Source: Pseudomonas sp. VD-NE ins
GTDB lineage: Bacteria > Pseudomonadota > Gammaproteobacteria > Pseudomonadales > Pseudomonadaceae
NCBI RefSeq assembly: GCF_031882575.1
Contig: NZ_CP134772.1
Location: 887,001-951,000, forward strand
Direction of reading: 5' to 3'
Length of the DNA stretch: 64,000 bases
This document shows, in pieces, positions 1 to 8,125 of this stretch (position 1 is the stretch's first letter; each line of letters begins with the position of its first letter). The notes below the pieces were generated by a model, which ran no database searches, had not been told where the DNA came from, and worked only from the letters and a program-made list of their open reading frames with translations. The position numbers and the translations under genes were made by a program.

Positions 1-380
1 ACATTGCTCCAGTAACTGGCCATGGTCGCGAGCAGAATGCCCGCCGTCCAGGCGACCATTTTCGGTCGTTCGAAACGCCGCAACATGCCGTACAGCAGCA
101 TCACGCTGAGCAAGCCAGCCACCGCCGACGCCAGCCGCACGGCCCACGGTGAAACACCGAACACGCGCATCGCGCCAGCATCCAGCCACAGGCTCAGTGG
201 TGGTTTTTCCAGAAACGGTTCACCGAACAGGCGTGGCGTCACCCAGTCGTCGTCCAGATGCATCTCCATGGCGATGCCGGCGACGCGGGCCTCGGTGGAG
301 CCTTGCAATTGGTGGTTACCCAGTGCGAAAAAAAACAGCAGGGCGGCAAGCAGAAACAGCGAAGTGACGGCACGCGACAT
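1..380 (-). CDS. ArnT-like membrane glycosyltransferase, 5' part
   Basis: This is the N-terminal 126 residues of a gene that runs off the left edge of the window. The start MSRAVTSLFLLAALLFFFAL forms a first membrane segment. It is followed by a loop with STEARVAGIAMEMHLDDDWVTP, then GEPFLEKPPLSLWLDAGAMRVFG and a second hydrophobic stretch. The acidic loop after helix 1 (TEAR...DDDWVTP...KPPL) is the hallmark of the PMT/ArnT (GT-83) family, which moves sugars such as aminoarabinose from undecaprenyl phosphate to lipid A or other periplasmic acceptors. The C-terminal part is missing, so the acceptor and the exact name cannot be decided. Confidence 0.8.
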   Translation of the reverse strand, partial: MSRAVTSLFLLAALLFFFALGNHQLQGSTEARVAGIAMEMHLDDDWVTPRLFGEPFLEKPPLSLWLDAGAMRVFGVSPWAVRLASAVAGLLSVMLLYGMLRRFERPKMVAWTAGILLATMASYWSN

Positions 381-449
381 AGGGTTCAGGCAACCGAAAG
401 GGGCGGGAGGCCTGAGCATACGACGGCAATCCTTAACGAATTGTGAAAC

Positions 450-1037
450 TCACGCCAAAGGTTTCGACCAGCGCTTTTCCGGTGTCTCGAACCTTGAATT
501 GACCAGCGCCGTCAGCACGTGATCCTGCCAGCGCCCGGCAATGTTCAGATACGCCTTGGCGTAACCCTCACGTTCGAAGCCCAGGCGCTCCAGCAAGCGT
601 GCACTGCGTTCGTTGCCGGGAATGTAGTTGGCCATGATCCGGTGCAGGTTCTGGGTATCGAACATGTAAGCGATGCCAGCCTCCAGCGCTTCCTGCATCA
701 AACCTTGACCCTGTTGGGCCTCGTCGATGTGATAACCCAGATAACACGCCTGAAAGGCACCACGAATGATGCCGCTGAAGTTGCAGGCGCCGATCATCTC
801 CTGGCCGTCCGGGGTCAGCAGCGCGAAATGCATGGCCAGCCCGGCCTCGAATGCGCTGGCCTGTATTTCAAGGCGTCGGCGAATCTGCTCGGTGGAAAAA
901 TATTCAGTGGTGCGGATGGGCGACCATGGTGCGAGGTGGCGCTGGTTGCGCCGGTAGAACTCGCTTTCGAGCTCGGCCTGCTCTGGAGCGAGTATTGCGA
1001 GCGTCAGGCGTTGGCAGGGCAGGGTCAACAGCGGCAT
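450..1037 (-). CDS. GNAT N-acetyltransferase, RimJ/RimL-like
   Basis: This 195-residue GNAT acetyltransferase resembles RimJ, which acetylates the N-terminal alanine of a ribosomal protein. The N-terminal half has TPDGQEMIGACNFSGI and YLGYHIDEAQQGQGLMQEAL. The second contains the Q/RxxGxG/A acetyl-CoA loop (QQGQGL). The C-terminal IPGNERSARLLERLGFEREG is the typical GNAT end motif. The ATG at 1037 is preferred over an in-frame ATG 14 codons upstream because GGAG lies at a good distance before it and MPLLTLPCQRLTLAIL fits the family start. The true substrate is unknown, because RimJ-like proteins also acetylate small molecules. Confidence 0.85.
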   Translation of the reverse strand: MPLLTLPCQRLTLAILAPEQAELESEFYRRNQRHLAPWSPIRTTEYFSTEQIRRRLEIQASAFEAGLAMHFALLTPDGQEMIGACNFSGIIRGAFQACYLGYHIDEAQQGQGLMQEALEAGIAYMFDTQNLHRIMANYIPGNERSARLLERLGFEREGYAKAYLNIAGRWQDHVLTALVNSRFETPEKRWSKPLA

Positions 1038-1128
1038 CGGGCGCTCCGGCTTGTGGGATCTGCAGGCAGAGTCGCGCAATCACCGGGGTTACGGCAAGTC
1101 GTGGCGAAGAAGGGACTTTGTTTCAGGC

Positions 1129-1154
1129 AAAAAAAAGCCCGCAGGAGCGCGGGC
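1129..1154 (-). terminator. Rho-independent terminator
   Basis: Read on the minus strand, the stem GCCCGC/GCGGGC with a short loop is followed by a run of eight T. It would stop transcription coming from the DUF6124 gene before the acetyltransferase gene. Confidence 0.75.
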
Positions 1155-1286
1155 GAACCGTAGTTTCTTGAATGAGCGAGCGGACTGTACAAGGCTTGGC
1201 CGCGCAGCTGCAGTGAAGAAAAATTCATCTCGATGGGCGGCCCCCAATCCAGTCCGATGCGCAACCGAACGCCGGGTTTTCGCCGG

Positions 1287-1658
1287 TCAATGACGGGTTT
1301 CAGGCCCGGAGGTTTGCGGTCCCTGCGGGTCGAGATTGTCCCGCGCCCGACAGACCAGAATCTCGGCCAGTGCGCTCAATTGCTTCATGGCCACCGCCAC
1401 ATGGCGCTTGGAACCGTCGAACTCTTCGGCAAGGTTTGCGCTGATGGCGACGAGGGAGTCGAGGATCTCGCTGGCGTGGGTGAGCAGGGTCAGTGTGTCG
1501 ACATCGTCGCGCACCCTGATGAGCTGATTGAGCGGGACGCTACGCCGCCGCTTCGAGGTATCGCTGCGTGCGGTGCTATTCGATTGGGGTTGGATGCTGG
1601 ACGTTGGCGCATCGGACGGTGCCGAGCCAACCAGCGAAAGGCGGGTAATTTTCTTCAT
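1287..1658 (-). CDS. DUF6124 family protein
   Basis: This is a 123-residue soluble protein. Residues 1-45 are polar and low in complexity. From residue 50 the sequence VRDDVDTLTLLTHASEILDS, then LAEEFDGSKRHVAVAMKQLSALAEILV, matches the helical core of DUF6124 proteins, which are common and often multicopy in Pseudomonas. A GGAG sequence stands 7 bases before the ATG. No biochemical role is known for the family. It is probably monocistronic, with a terminator downstream at 1129-1154. Confidence 0.8.
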   Translation of the reverse strand: MKKITRLSLVGSAPSDAPTSSIQPQSNSTARSDTSKRRRSVPLNQLIRVRDDVDTLTLLTHASEILDSLVAISANLAEEFDGSKRHVAVAMKQLSALAEILVCRARDNLDPQGPQTSGPETRH

Positions 1659-1834
1659 GACGTAGCTCCGTGGAGTGAATATTCACTGCAATTGCGGCTG
1701 CCAAGTCGTCCATTGGATGGCAGTGGTCGTGGAGGGTAACGCCACGGGGAACGGTTCACCAGTTCATCAAAGTCGACGCGAGTTGCGGGAAATTTCCTAG
1801 GACGTTCGGTGTGGGAATGAAGAGCCGGTCCGGC

Positions 1835-3241
1835 TCAAGGCATGTGGTCAGCCGCAAAATCAGCTTCTGACCGGGCGCGCAAACGGCCCTTGCGACAAGC
1901 CATCTGGAAGCGCTCGAAGTCGCGTTCGTTTTGTGCGGTGTAACTTTGCGCGTACTTCAGCAGCGAATCGGCCAGCGCATCGCCTTTGCCAATGTAACCG
2001 CTGATTTGCGCCGCGAGACCGGATGCCTTGGCATGTGCCCGGGCGAGGGCTCGGCCGCAAACACGTCCATAGGCGGCGAAGGTTTCGGCGTCGAAGGTCT
2101 CAAGCTCGGCGGAGATCTTCATGTCGCGCAGTTGCCGCACATAGAAGTGCCGACCGCTGGGGCCGGTGGTCCAGCCGAGAAACAGATCGCTGGCGGCCTG
2201 CATCAACCGCTGCCCCTCGACCACACGTTGGCCTTCGTGGCGCGTGCGCGATTTGACTTTGACGTAATCGGCGAGCACCGAACGTCGCGCTTCCTTGAAC
2301 TGCAGGAACAACGGAAATTCCTGATCGTCGGTCAGCAGCGCCACCAGACAGCGAGTTCCGACACTGCCGACGCCGACCACTTTAAAGGCCAGGTCCTGGG
2401 CGTGAAAGCGTGAGAGCAGCTCGCGACGGTCAGGTTGCAGCGTGTTTCGATAATCACGCATGAACGCGTCGTAGAGCGGGCGCCAGTCCGACAACCGCAG
2501 CCAGTCATCGTCGGCGTCCAGCAGCGTCGTGTTTTTGTGCAGGTGGAAAATTTCCGGCAGGTCATCGCGAATAATCAGGCGACCACTGGCATCACGCTCA
2601 CTGATTTTGGGCAGCAGCTCGGCGTGGGTGCGCCGCTCAGCCTTTTCGATGGCGCGCTCCACATGTTCGAGGGTACTTTTGCGCGCCTGAGCGAGCAGAT
2701 CGTTGTAGCTGATGGATTCGTACCAGTTTTCCAGCGAACTCTGTTCTGCGCATTCCAGCAGCGTCGTCTGATAGGCGCCAACCATTTCACGGCACACCTG
2801 TTCCTCGACCGATTCGCCGTGGCGCAAGTCGCGGGCGGCTACCACGAAACTTGCCGCGAGACGCTTGAGATCCCACTCCCACGGTCCGGGATGCGCTTCG
2901 TCGAAATCGTTTACGCTGAACAGCAGATTGCGCTCAGGCGTGGCGAAACCGCCAAAATTCATCAGATGGCAGTCACCACAGATGGGCAAGTTCAGGCCCA
3001 TGTTCGCCGTGCCCGACAAGTCGTGCGCCTGCAACAAGGCATTGCCGCGAAAGAACGTGAACGGCGACACCAACATGCGCCCGTAACGCAGTTCGACCAG
3101 TGACTCGACGCGGCCCTGGCTGGAGGCCTTGATCAACGGAATCGGGTCACGGTTCATCTTGCCGGTGGATGCCTGAGCGCTGCGAGAGCACTGCTTGCGG
3201 GCGTCTTTGCCTTGTTGCATGCGATCTTTGAGTGCGGTCAT
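1835..3241 (-). CDS. DUF2252 family protein
   Basis: This 468-residue protein has the DUF2252 signature LRYGRMLVSPFTFFRGNA followed by the motifs ICGDCHLMNFGGF and FSVNDFDEAHPGPWEWDLKR. The latter resemble the catalytic and metal-binding segments of aminoglycoside phosphotransferase-like kinases, so a kinase-type fold is plausible. The family has no assigned substrate. The ATG at 3241 begins MTALKDRMQQGKDARKQ. An in-frame ATG at 3328 would add 29 residues of low similarity to the family, and neither start has a strong ribosome binding site. The region upstream to the EamA gene (3329-3513) carries no other gene. Confidence 0.8.
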   Translation of the reverse strand: MTALKDRMQQGKDARKQCSRSAQASTGKMNRDPIPLIKASSQGRVESLVELRYGRMLVSPFTFFRGNALLQAHDLSGTANMGLNLPICGDCHLMNFGGFATPERNLLFSVNDFDEAHPGPWEWDLKRLAASFVVAARDLRHGESVEEQVCREMVGAYQTTLLECAEQSSLENWYESISYNDLLAQARKSTLEHVERAIEKAERRTHAELLPKISERDASGRLIIRDDLPEIFHLHKNTTLLDADDDWLRLSDWRPLYDAFMRDYRNTLQPDRRELLSRFHAQDLAFKVVGVGSVGTRCLVALLTDDQEFPLFLQFKEARRSVLADYVKVKSRTRHEGQRVVEGQRLMQAASDLFLGWTTGPSGRHFYVRQLRDMKISAELETFDAETFAAYGRVCGRALARAHAKASGLAAQISGYIGKGDALADSLLKYAQSYTAQNERDFERFQMACRKGRLRARSEADFAADHMP

Positions 3242-3513
3242 GGGGGCTCGGTCTGACGCTAGGACGCTGTGAGTGTAGAAGCGCTTCCGGGGTTTATCCG
3301 CTGGCTTGAGTCCGGTGACAATCCCCATCTCGATGTTCGCAACATAGAGGCTGTGTCGCCCCAGCGCCCTGGATTGCGCAGATCAAATGTTGCTGGAGGG
3401 GAGTGTGTGCTTGAAGGGGAGGGGATCCTTCAGGTAACGGTTCACATAATTCTCACCTGAGTTTTGCCATGATCGTTGCCAATATTTCATCGGCCCGAGC
3501 GAGTGATCCCTTC

Positions 3514-4554
3514 ATGAATGTGAGCGTGCTCTACGCGTTGGTTGCAGCAGCGTTGTTTGGCGCCAGTACGCCACTCGCCAAGCTGTTGGGCGTACAGATT
3601 TCACCGATTCTATTGGCCGGGTTGCTCTATCTGGGCAGCGGGCTGGGTTTGACCGTCCTGCGTTTTGCCCGCGATCGAGGCTGGCAGCGTTCCGGACTCG
3701 GAGCCGGCGAATGGCCGTGGCTGGTCGGAGCCATCGGCTTTGGCGGCGTGCTGGCGCCGGTAGCATTGATGTTCGGTTTGACCAGAACGTCCGGCGCGAG
3801 CGCCTCACTGATGCTCAATCTGGAATCAGTGCTCACGGCGCTGTTGGCTTGGGTCGTGTTCAAGGAAAATGCCGATCGGCGAATCGTGATCGGCATGCTC
3901 GCCATCGTGGCCGGCGGTGTCGTGTTGTCATGGCCGCAAGAGGCCGTGTCGGCGCAGGACTGGACAGGCCCGCTGGCCGTCGCCTTCGCCTGCTTTTGCT
4001 GGGCCATCGACAACAACCTGACGCGTAAGGTGTCTGCCTCGGATGCGCTGTTTATCGCGGGCAGCAAAGGTCTTGTGGCGGGAGTGGTCAATTGCGGCCT
4101 GGCCTTGTTCATCGGCAAACAACTGCCCGCAGCCGCCTCGCTGGTGCCGATCCTGCTGGTCGGGTTTCTCGGGTACGGCGTCAGCCTGGTGATGTTCGTC
4201 CTCGCCCTGCGCGGGCTGGGCAGTGCGCGCACCGGCGCGTACTTTTCCACCGCGCCGTTTCTGGGCGCCGGTATCTCGATTCTGTTGCTGGGCGAGTCGG
4301 TATCGCTGATGTTCCTGCTTGCTGCTGCGTTGATGGCTGTGGGGGTGTGGATTCATCTGACGGAAAACCATGTTCATGAGCATCAGCACGAACAGCTCGA
4401 GCATGATCATCGCCATACACACGATGAGCATCACCAGCATACGCACGGGTTTGAATGGGATGGAGCGGAGCCGCACAGTCATCCGCATGTGCATACGCCG
4501 ATGCGTCACCGGCATGCGCATTTTCCGGATGTGCATCATCGGCATGAGCATTGA
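3514..4554 (+). CDS. EamA/DMT-family permease with histidine-rich tail
   Basis: This 346-residue drug/metabolite-type transporter has about ten hydrophobic helices in two EamA repeats (LYALVAAALFGASTPLAKLL at the start; QDWTGPLAVAFACFCWAIDN opening the second). After the last helix, from about residue 290, comes a ~60-residue cytoplasmic tail that is almost one third histidine, in HxH and HxHxH patterns (HDHRHTHDEHH, HSHPHVHT). Such tails are common in zinc and nickel carriers but unusual in DMT proteins, so metal sensing or export is possible. The substrate is unknown. An in-frame ATG at 3469 would add 15 residues; the start at 3514 fits the family better. Confidence 0.85.
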   Translation: MNVSVLYALVAAALFGASTPLAKLLGVQISPILLAGLLYLGSGLGLTVLRFARDRGWQRSGLGAGEWPWLVGAIGFGGVLAPVALMFGLTRTSGASASLMLNLESVLTALLAWVVFKENADRRIVIGMLAIVAGGVVLSWPQEAVSAQDWTGPLAVAFACFCWAIDNNLTRKVSASDALFIAGSKGLVAGVVNCGLALFIGKQLPAAASLVPILLVGFLGYGVSLVMFVLALRGLGSARTGAYFSTAPFLGAGISILLLGESVSLMFLLAAALMAVGVWIHLTENHVHEHQHEQLEHDHRHTHDEHHQHTHGFEWDGAEPHSHPHVHTPMRHRHAHFPDVHHRHEH

Positions 4555-4611
4555 GGTGTGTGGGGAGGGATTGGTTTTTGGCGGTAGGGGCTGGGAGGGA
4601 CGGCCAGATGC

Positions 4612-4640
4612 GACAAAGCCCGCACTTGGCGGGCTTTGTC
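4612..4640. terminator. Bidirectional terminator; likely the original ssrA terminator
   Basis: The perfect stem GACAAAGCCCGC/GCGGGCTTTGTC has A-rich and T-rich arms. It ends the EamA transcript. It also resembles the terminator now found 3' of tmRNA at 21946-21972 (both share AAAGCCCGCACT(T/A)GGCGGGCTT). It sits just outside the displaced tmRNA end, so before insertion of the element it was probably the ssrA terminator. Confidence 0.75.
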
Positions 4641-4648
4641 GTTGAGAG

Positions 4649-4676
4649 TTGGTGGGCCGGGGTCGTTTGAACCCGT
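4649..4676 (-). repeat. Displaced tmRNA 3' end (distal att site)
   Basis: TTGGTGG-GCCGGGG, then TTTGAACCC, matches the tmRNA 3' end at 22016-22042 (TTGGTGGAGCCGGGG, then TTTGAACCC) with one gap and a few substitutions. It lies between a terminator and the excisionase-like gene, as expected for the att copy pushed away by integration. The mismatches suggest an old insertion or a degenerate att. Confidence 0.7.
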
Positions 4677-4724
4677 GTTGTAAGTAATTGTATTTAAAGA
4701 AGTATTTAAATTGAATTGTTGAGT

Positions 4725-4747
4725 GGGATACATATTGGGATACACCG
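4725..4747 (+). repeat. Candidate integrase arm-type repeats (left)
   Basis: Two direct copies of GGGATACA(T/C) lie 12 bases apart. The same GATACAC word occurs twice near the integrase at 21883-21904. In the excised circle these pairs would flank the att core, the arrangement of arm-type integrase binding sites. Binding is inferred. Confidence 0.45.
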
Positions 4748-4843
4748 CACTCGCTGCTAGGTGGTTTTCGACCGTTTTCCCCTTTCTTTAAAAAGGTGCC
4801 CGAAAGTGACCAACGAGTGCGTCGGCCTCCCCGACGAACGGCA

Positions 4844-5116
4844 TTACACCAGTGGCTTTGGACTGAGTTGCGGCCCTTTGCCCAGAAACGGTCTGCGGCT
4901 CGGTCTTGATCGGAGTCTATTTGCTTGATTGGTCGTCGATGGTTTGCCCATCTCTACCCAAGCTTGGTAGCCATCCACGTCGACCAGCACCCGCCCGTCA
5001 GGCGCCTTTCGCCAGACGTAATCTTTCCTCCAGGTGCCGTCAGCAATCTTTGATCGGATAGCTGCCTCTGTGTATCCCGACTCGCTGGAAAATTTCCTGA
5101 CGGTTAAGTAGCGCAT
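4844..5116 (-). CDS. Excisionase-like DNA-binding protein
   Basis: This 90-residue basic protein opens MRYLTVRKFSSESGYTEAAI, a winged-helix recognition segment. IADGTWRKDYVWRKAPDGRV and DVDGYQAWVE follow, the pattern of small phage excisionases and recombination directionality factors in pseudomonads. It lies about 170 bases from the left att copy and reads toward it. The integrase gene is at the opposite end of the element; in the circular form the two genes would stand in the same direction on either side of attP. The last ~25 residues are disordered and basic. Confidence 0.7.
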   Translation of the reverse strand: MRYLTVRKFSSESGYTEAAIRSKIADGTWRKDYVWRKAPDGRVLVDVDGYQAWVEMGKPSTTNQANRLRSRPSRRPFLGKGPQLSPKPLV

Positions 5117-5272
5117 TTCTTCACCGTGCTTTCGAACAGTCTATCTTCTGGCGAGTTGTTTGGTTCACTGAACTTTTCGGCCTTATTTTTGCTTCAAACC
5201 ACCACTTTAAGGGATTCTTACCATCCCCATCTGAGCGCTGAGTATTATCGCTTCGACTCAGGGTGAGGAAAT

Positions 5273-6142
5273 CTATTCCCCCTCACCCTCACCCTCATCT
5301 TCTTCGGCCAAGCTTAGCCAGTCGCTTGAGTTGTAATGTGTGAAGTCCTCCGCGTCCAGCATCGTGAAATCTTGCAACGGAGTTATTAAACATTCATCAA
5401 TGTCGAGGCCTTCGATCTCACTAGCGGCTAAATTCGTTACCTCTTGGAGCTTGGCGTTTAGCTCGTTTAGTTGATCGGCATGTTTAGGCTTTATTAGTAG
5501 TCTAAAAGAGACGCTGTAGGGTGTGGCGTCGAGTAATTCTTCTTTTGGGTAGAATGATATCCATGCGCCCTTTAGCAGATGGGCGTTCTCGCTAAGAAAG
5601 CTGTCTATAGCAACTCCCAGTCCGATATAGATGTTTTCGCCATTCCTAAATTTTAGACGTTCGACAAGTTTATCTGGTATCGCAATTCTGTTGTAGCTGT
5701 GGGAGAGCCAGTAGCTTAACGTTTGAATCATTTCGCTATCGAGTTTTTGGTCCTCATTCCTCTTTAAACTCTGCAGCACTGATCTTGGTGTCCAAATTCG
5801 TCTCTCGATTTTAGCCTCGAAAATCAATTTTTCGTCGAGTTGTAACTGAAGAATTCTTGGGTTGTTGGAATTTAAATAAGCGCCCAGAGGCTTCTTCTTC
5901 ATCATTTTCAGAGCTATCCACTCGACCATGGGAGCTTGGTCGTATGCTCGAGCGTGAATAGAACATGAATGGGAGATTAGAACCCAGTGGGAAGGCAGCT
6001 TGCCTCCCAGAACACCATCCACGGCCGCTTGGGGGATGTGATCCGCGAGGTCAGCTCCGCTAACTATATCTCCTTGTAACCAGCCCATTCCCCTGATCGT
6101 TGTGACAGCAGCTTCTTTTTCATCCTGAGCATTCGCCGTCAT
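5273..6142 (-). CDS. Unknown protein, third gene of the cargo operon
   Basis: This 289-residue protein is not recognised with confidence. Residues 15-60 hold GMGWLQGDIVSGADLADHIP followed by HWVLISHSCSIHA. A hydrophobic strand ending in SHxCxI appears in several uncharacterised prokaryotic proteins and suggests a nucleophilic or metal-binding cysteine. The middle is a mixed alpha/beta region, and the C terminus is a run of Glu-Gly (EEDEGEGEGE). The ATG lies 4 bases after the stop of the HTH gene, so the two are co-transcribed. The gene is AT-rich compared with the chromosome, indicating transfer. No membrane segment or nuclease motif is visible. A defence role is only an inference from location. 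Confidence 0.75.
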   Translation of the reverse strand: MTANAQDEKEAAVTTIRGMGWLQGDIVSGADLADHIPQAAVDGVLGGKLPSHWVLISHSCSIHARAYDQAPMVEWIALKMMKKKPLGAYLNSNNPRILQLQLDEKLIFEAKIERRIWTPRSVLQSLKRNEDQKLDSEMIQTLSYWLSHSYNRIAIPDKLVERLKFRNGENIYIGLGVAIDSFLSENAHLLKGAWISFYPKEELLDATPYSVSFRLLIKPKHADQLNELNAKLQEVTNLAASEIEGLDIDECLITPLQDFTMLDAEDFTHYNSSDWLSLAEEDEGEGEGE

Positions 6143-6146
6143 TCTT

Positions 6147-6821
6147 CTAACCTACCTGGGACGGATTGAATTTCTCCAAGCGAGAGATGGTTTTTCTGTC
6201 TCGTGACCTAAGTTGTGCAGCTTTTTCTGCCAGTTCCAGAGTTACTCTACGAACATCCTGGGGGCCAAGGTTTTTCCAGTTTGATTCGCTCAAGACGTCC
6301 TGCATTAGTAGGCCGTCATTAGTTGGGTAGAATAGCGAGCGTTTCAGGTAGGGCACATCCTCAGCATTAACCTCTGCTAAGACATTCGCCAAAGCTTTGA
6401 TTCTTTCTGGTGCGTCGGCGACGGTTTTTTTAGTGCGCCAGTTGTAAACCGTCTGACGAGAAACTCCAAAAAGCTCAGAGATTGAGTTGTCAGACAGGCC
6501 GAAATTTTTTCGAAAGCTCTCGATGAGTGCAGGCACTACGTCAACTTCTTCAGCTTCTTCTGAGACGGCAACCCACAAAGACCGGGTGGGATTTACGAGG
6601 TGCTGGGTTGTCGAGCTGATGGGCAAGACATCTGCTTGTCTCAGCTCTAAAGCGCCGTTTGGGATGATGGCCACTAGAGCGGTCGCAAGATGAGGTAGCC
6701 ATGTGCTCACACTGGAAGTCGCATTTCTCGAATTGCGCTCAGGCCGCTCCCATTGCCCCATAAATGTGGCGCTCGTTTCCCTCTGCTCTGATGGATAAAG
6801 ACTTAAAGCTCCAATGCTCAT
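6147..6821 (-). CDS. HTH-domain protein, second gene of the cargo operon
   Basis: This 224-residue protein has a helix-turn-helix at about residues 102-135 (FGLSDNSISELFGVSRQTVYNW). The ~100-residue N-terminal part is unassigned. The C-terminal helical part ends RRVTLELAEKAAQLRSRDRK. The ATG at 6821 overlaps the stop of the upstream gene as ATGA and has GGAG nine bases before it; an ATG at 6836 is possible but less likely. The central HTH with a longer body looks like a regulator or an antitoxin-like partner rather than a simple repressor. It is flanked by two co-transcribed genes of unknown function. Confidence 0.75.
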   Translation of the reverse strand: MSIGALSLYPSEQRETSATFMGQWERPERNSRNATSSVSTWLPHLATALVAIIPNGALELRQADVLPISSTTQHLVNPTRSLWVAVSEEAEEVDVVPALIESFRKNFGLSDNSISELFGVSRQTVYNWRTKKTVADAPERIKALANVLAEVNAEDVPYLKRSLFYPTNDGLLMQDVLSESNWKNLGPQDVRRVTLELAEKAAQLRSRDRKTISRLEKFNPSQVG

Positions 6822-7666
6822 GATTTCATGCTCCATGCCTGAAAAGCATAATCGGTAGCCACACTTCTAAAAGCAGTATTGGCCATAGTGTGCAGACCTT
6901 CAAGTCGCTCAACGACGTCACTCGTTTGCAATCGCTCTGTGGGTGCGAATGGTAAATACGCATCTGTGTCCAAGAGCGCGCCGGAAGCGCTTGTTGGCTG
7001 AAATACCGAGGTGATTGACTGGCCCATTCTTTGAGAGGTGTGCGTATGTCGAGTCTGTCGAGCTATCTCAAAGACCATTGCAAGTTCCATCACATCTTCT
7101 GGCACCCACATGCCCTGCTGGCGCCAGCATCTGATATGGAGAAATTCGGGATCAAAGTGGTAGGTCGTGGTAGAGACTCCCGCTGGTTTGGTGACCTTTC
7201 CTGCTTTCATGATCGGTATTTGAGCATTCTCAAGGGGGAGAAGCTCAACGGGCAGATATTGTGATAGGCATTCGCCTTCTAATGGCTCAATTCTGTCGAC
7301 GTAACGCATGCCTATGCCTAGTACATCGAGATTTCCCGCGAATTCGACTACAGCGTTCAGACACCTCTTAAAAAGCTCGCGGTGTTCGTCGAAATGCAGG
7401 TATGAAATGCTCTGCAGTACTAAATGGTCTTGGCTCAAAACACAGGCGTACTTCAGCTCTCGATCAAGAAACGCCCAAGAGTTTGGCTCCATGTTCGGGC
7501 TAGGCGAAATTGACCGGGCCATCTGGAAATACTCAGGAAGGCAGTCTCTCAGCTTGTGCTGAATTTCTGGAATCATTTTCGAAAGCAGGAGCAAGGGCGA
7601 GAATCTGACAACGCTCAAGGTGTAGATCAGGGGCGCATTAGCTAGCACGCCAGCACGATCAGCCAT
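6818..7666 (-). CDS. TIGR04255-like protein, first gene of the cargo operon
   Basis: This 282-residue protein matches the pattern of the sporadic TIGR04255 family. An N-terminal LANAPLIYTLSVVRFSPL corresponds to the family's NAPxxEAxxExRF segment. A mid-protein LDVLGIGMRYVDRIEPL corresponds to the family's GLRYxNRI motif. The biochemical function of the family is unknown. The start at 7666 has an excellent ribosome binding site (AAGGAGAG, 5 bases spacing), so longer upstream reading is not needed. It leads an overlapping three-gene operon running to 5273. A tract of ten G (minus strand) lies about 220 bases upstream of the start. Confidence 0.75.
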   Translation of the reverse strand: MADRAGVLANAPLIYTLSVVRFSPLLLLSKMIPEIQHKLRDCLPEYFQMARSISPSPNMEPNSWAFLDRELKYACVLSQDHLVLQSISYLHFDEHRELFKRCLNAVVEFAGNLDVLGIGMRYVDRIEPLEGECLSQYLPVELLPLENAQIPIMKAGKVTKPAGVSTTTYHFDPEFLHIRCWRQQGMWVPEDVMELAMVFEIARQTRHTHTSQRMGQSITSVFQPTSASGALLDTDAYLPFAPTERLQTSDVVERLEGLHTMANTAFRSVATDYAFQAWSMKS

Positions 7667-7888
7667 TAGTCTCTCCTTAGAGGGGTAGGTGAGGACGCGC
7701 ACTCTATCCCATTTGACAATTCGTTTGACAGGTTCTGTATAGCATAAATTCGGGAAACCGAAGCTTTCTCGACCGTCGGTAAGTAGATATGCCGAAAGAT
7801 TTCGCCCTTGTATTGGGGCTGAGGGAGACGGGTGCATGGTCTAGGCTCTTCGCACTTCGGAATGGCACCATCGCCAGACTGTGGCATT

Positions 7889-7898
7889 CCCCCCCCCC
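7889..7898 (+). repeat. Homopolymer C10 (G10 on the minus strand)
   Basis: An uninterrupted run of ten C lies in the 267-base gap between the AlpA gene and the three-gene cargo operon. Runs of this length are prone to slipped-strand changes. It lies in the probable 5' region of the operon, where length changes could alter promoter spacing. It may also carry an assembly error. Confidence 0.8.
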
Positions 7899-7933
7899 CA
7901 CTCAGCCACTAGGACTTCCGTAGTTATCGAGAG

Positions 7934-8125
7934 TCAATCACTCTGGCTCAGATCGAACATCCATTTAGCGATTGCTGACTGCCGCCAGGCCACCGAGTTG
8001 GGGCCTATCCTGATCTGTTTTGGGAAGGTGCCTTCCTTCATCCGACGATAAACTGTGGCGCAACTGAGCCCGGTAATATGAAGCACCTCATCGAGGCGTA
8101 GAAAACGATCGATGCCCTCTGTCAT
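7934..8125 (-). CDS. AlpA-family regulator
   Basis: This 63-residue protein has the AlpA/MerR-type helix-turn-helix: DRFLRLDEVLHITGLSCATVYRRMKEG, then FPKQIRIGPNSVAWRQSAIAKWM. AlpA proteins activate excision or late genes of cryptic prophages, P4-like satellites and PICIs. The start ATG overlaps the stop of the upstream HTH gene (ATGA), so the two are translated together. It is one of two AlpA-type proteins in the element; the other is at 19146-19415. Confidence 0.85.
   Translation of the reverse strand: MTEGIDRFLRLDEVLHITGLSCATVYRRMKEGTFPKQIRIGPNSVAWRQSAIAKWMFDLSQSD

Noticed and set aside
1025..1264. Minus-strand frame of 79 codons before the acetyltransferase
   Set aside because: It crosses a clear terminator and overlaps the acetyltransferase start; no family likeness.
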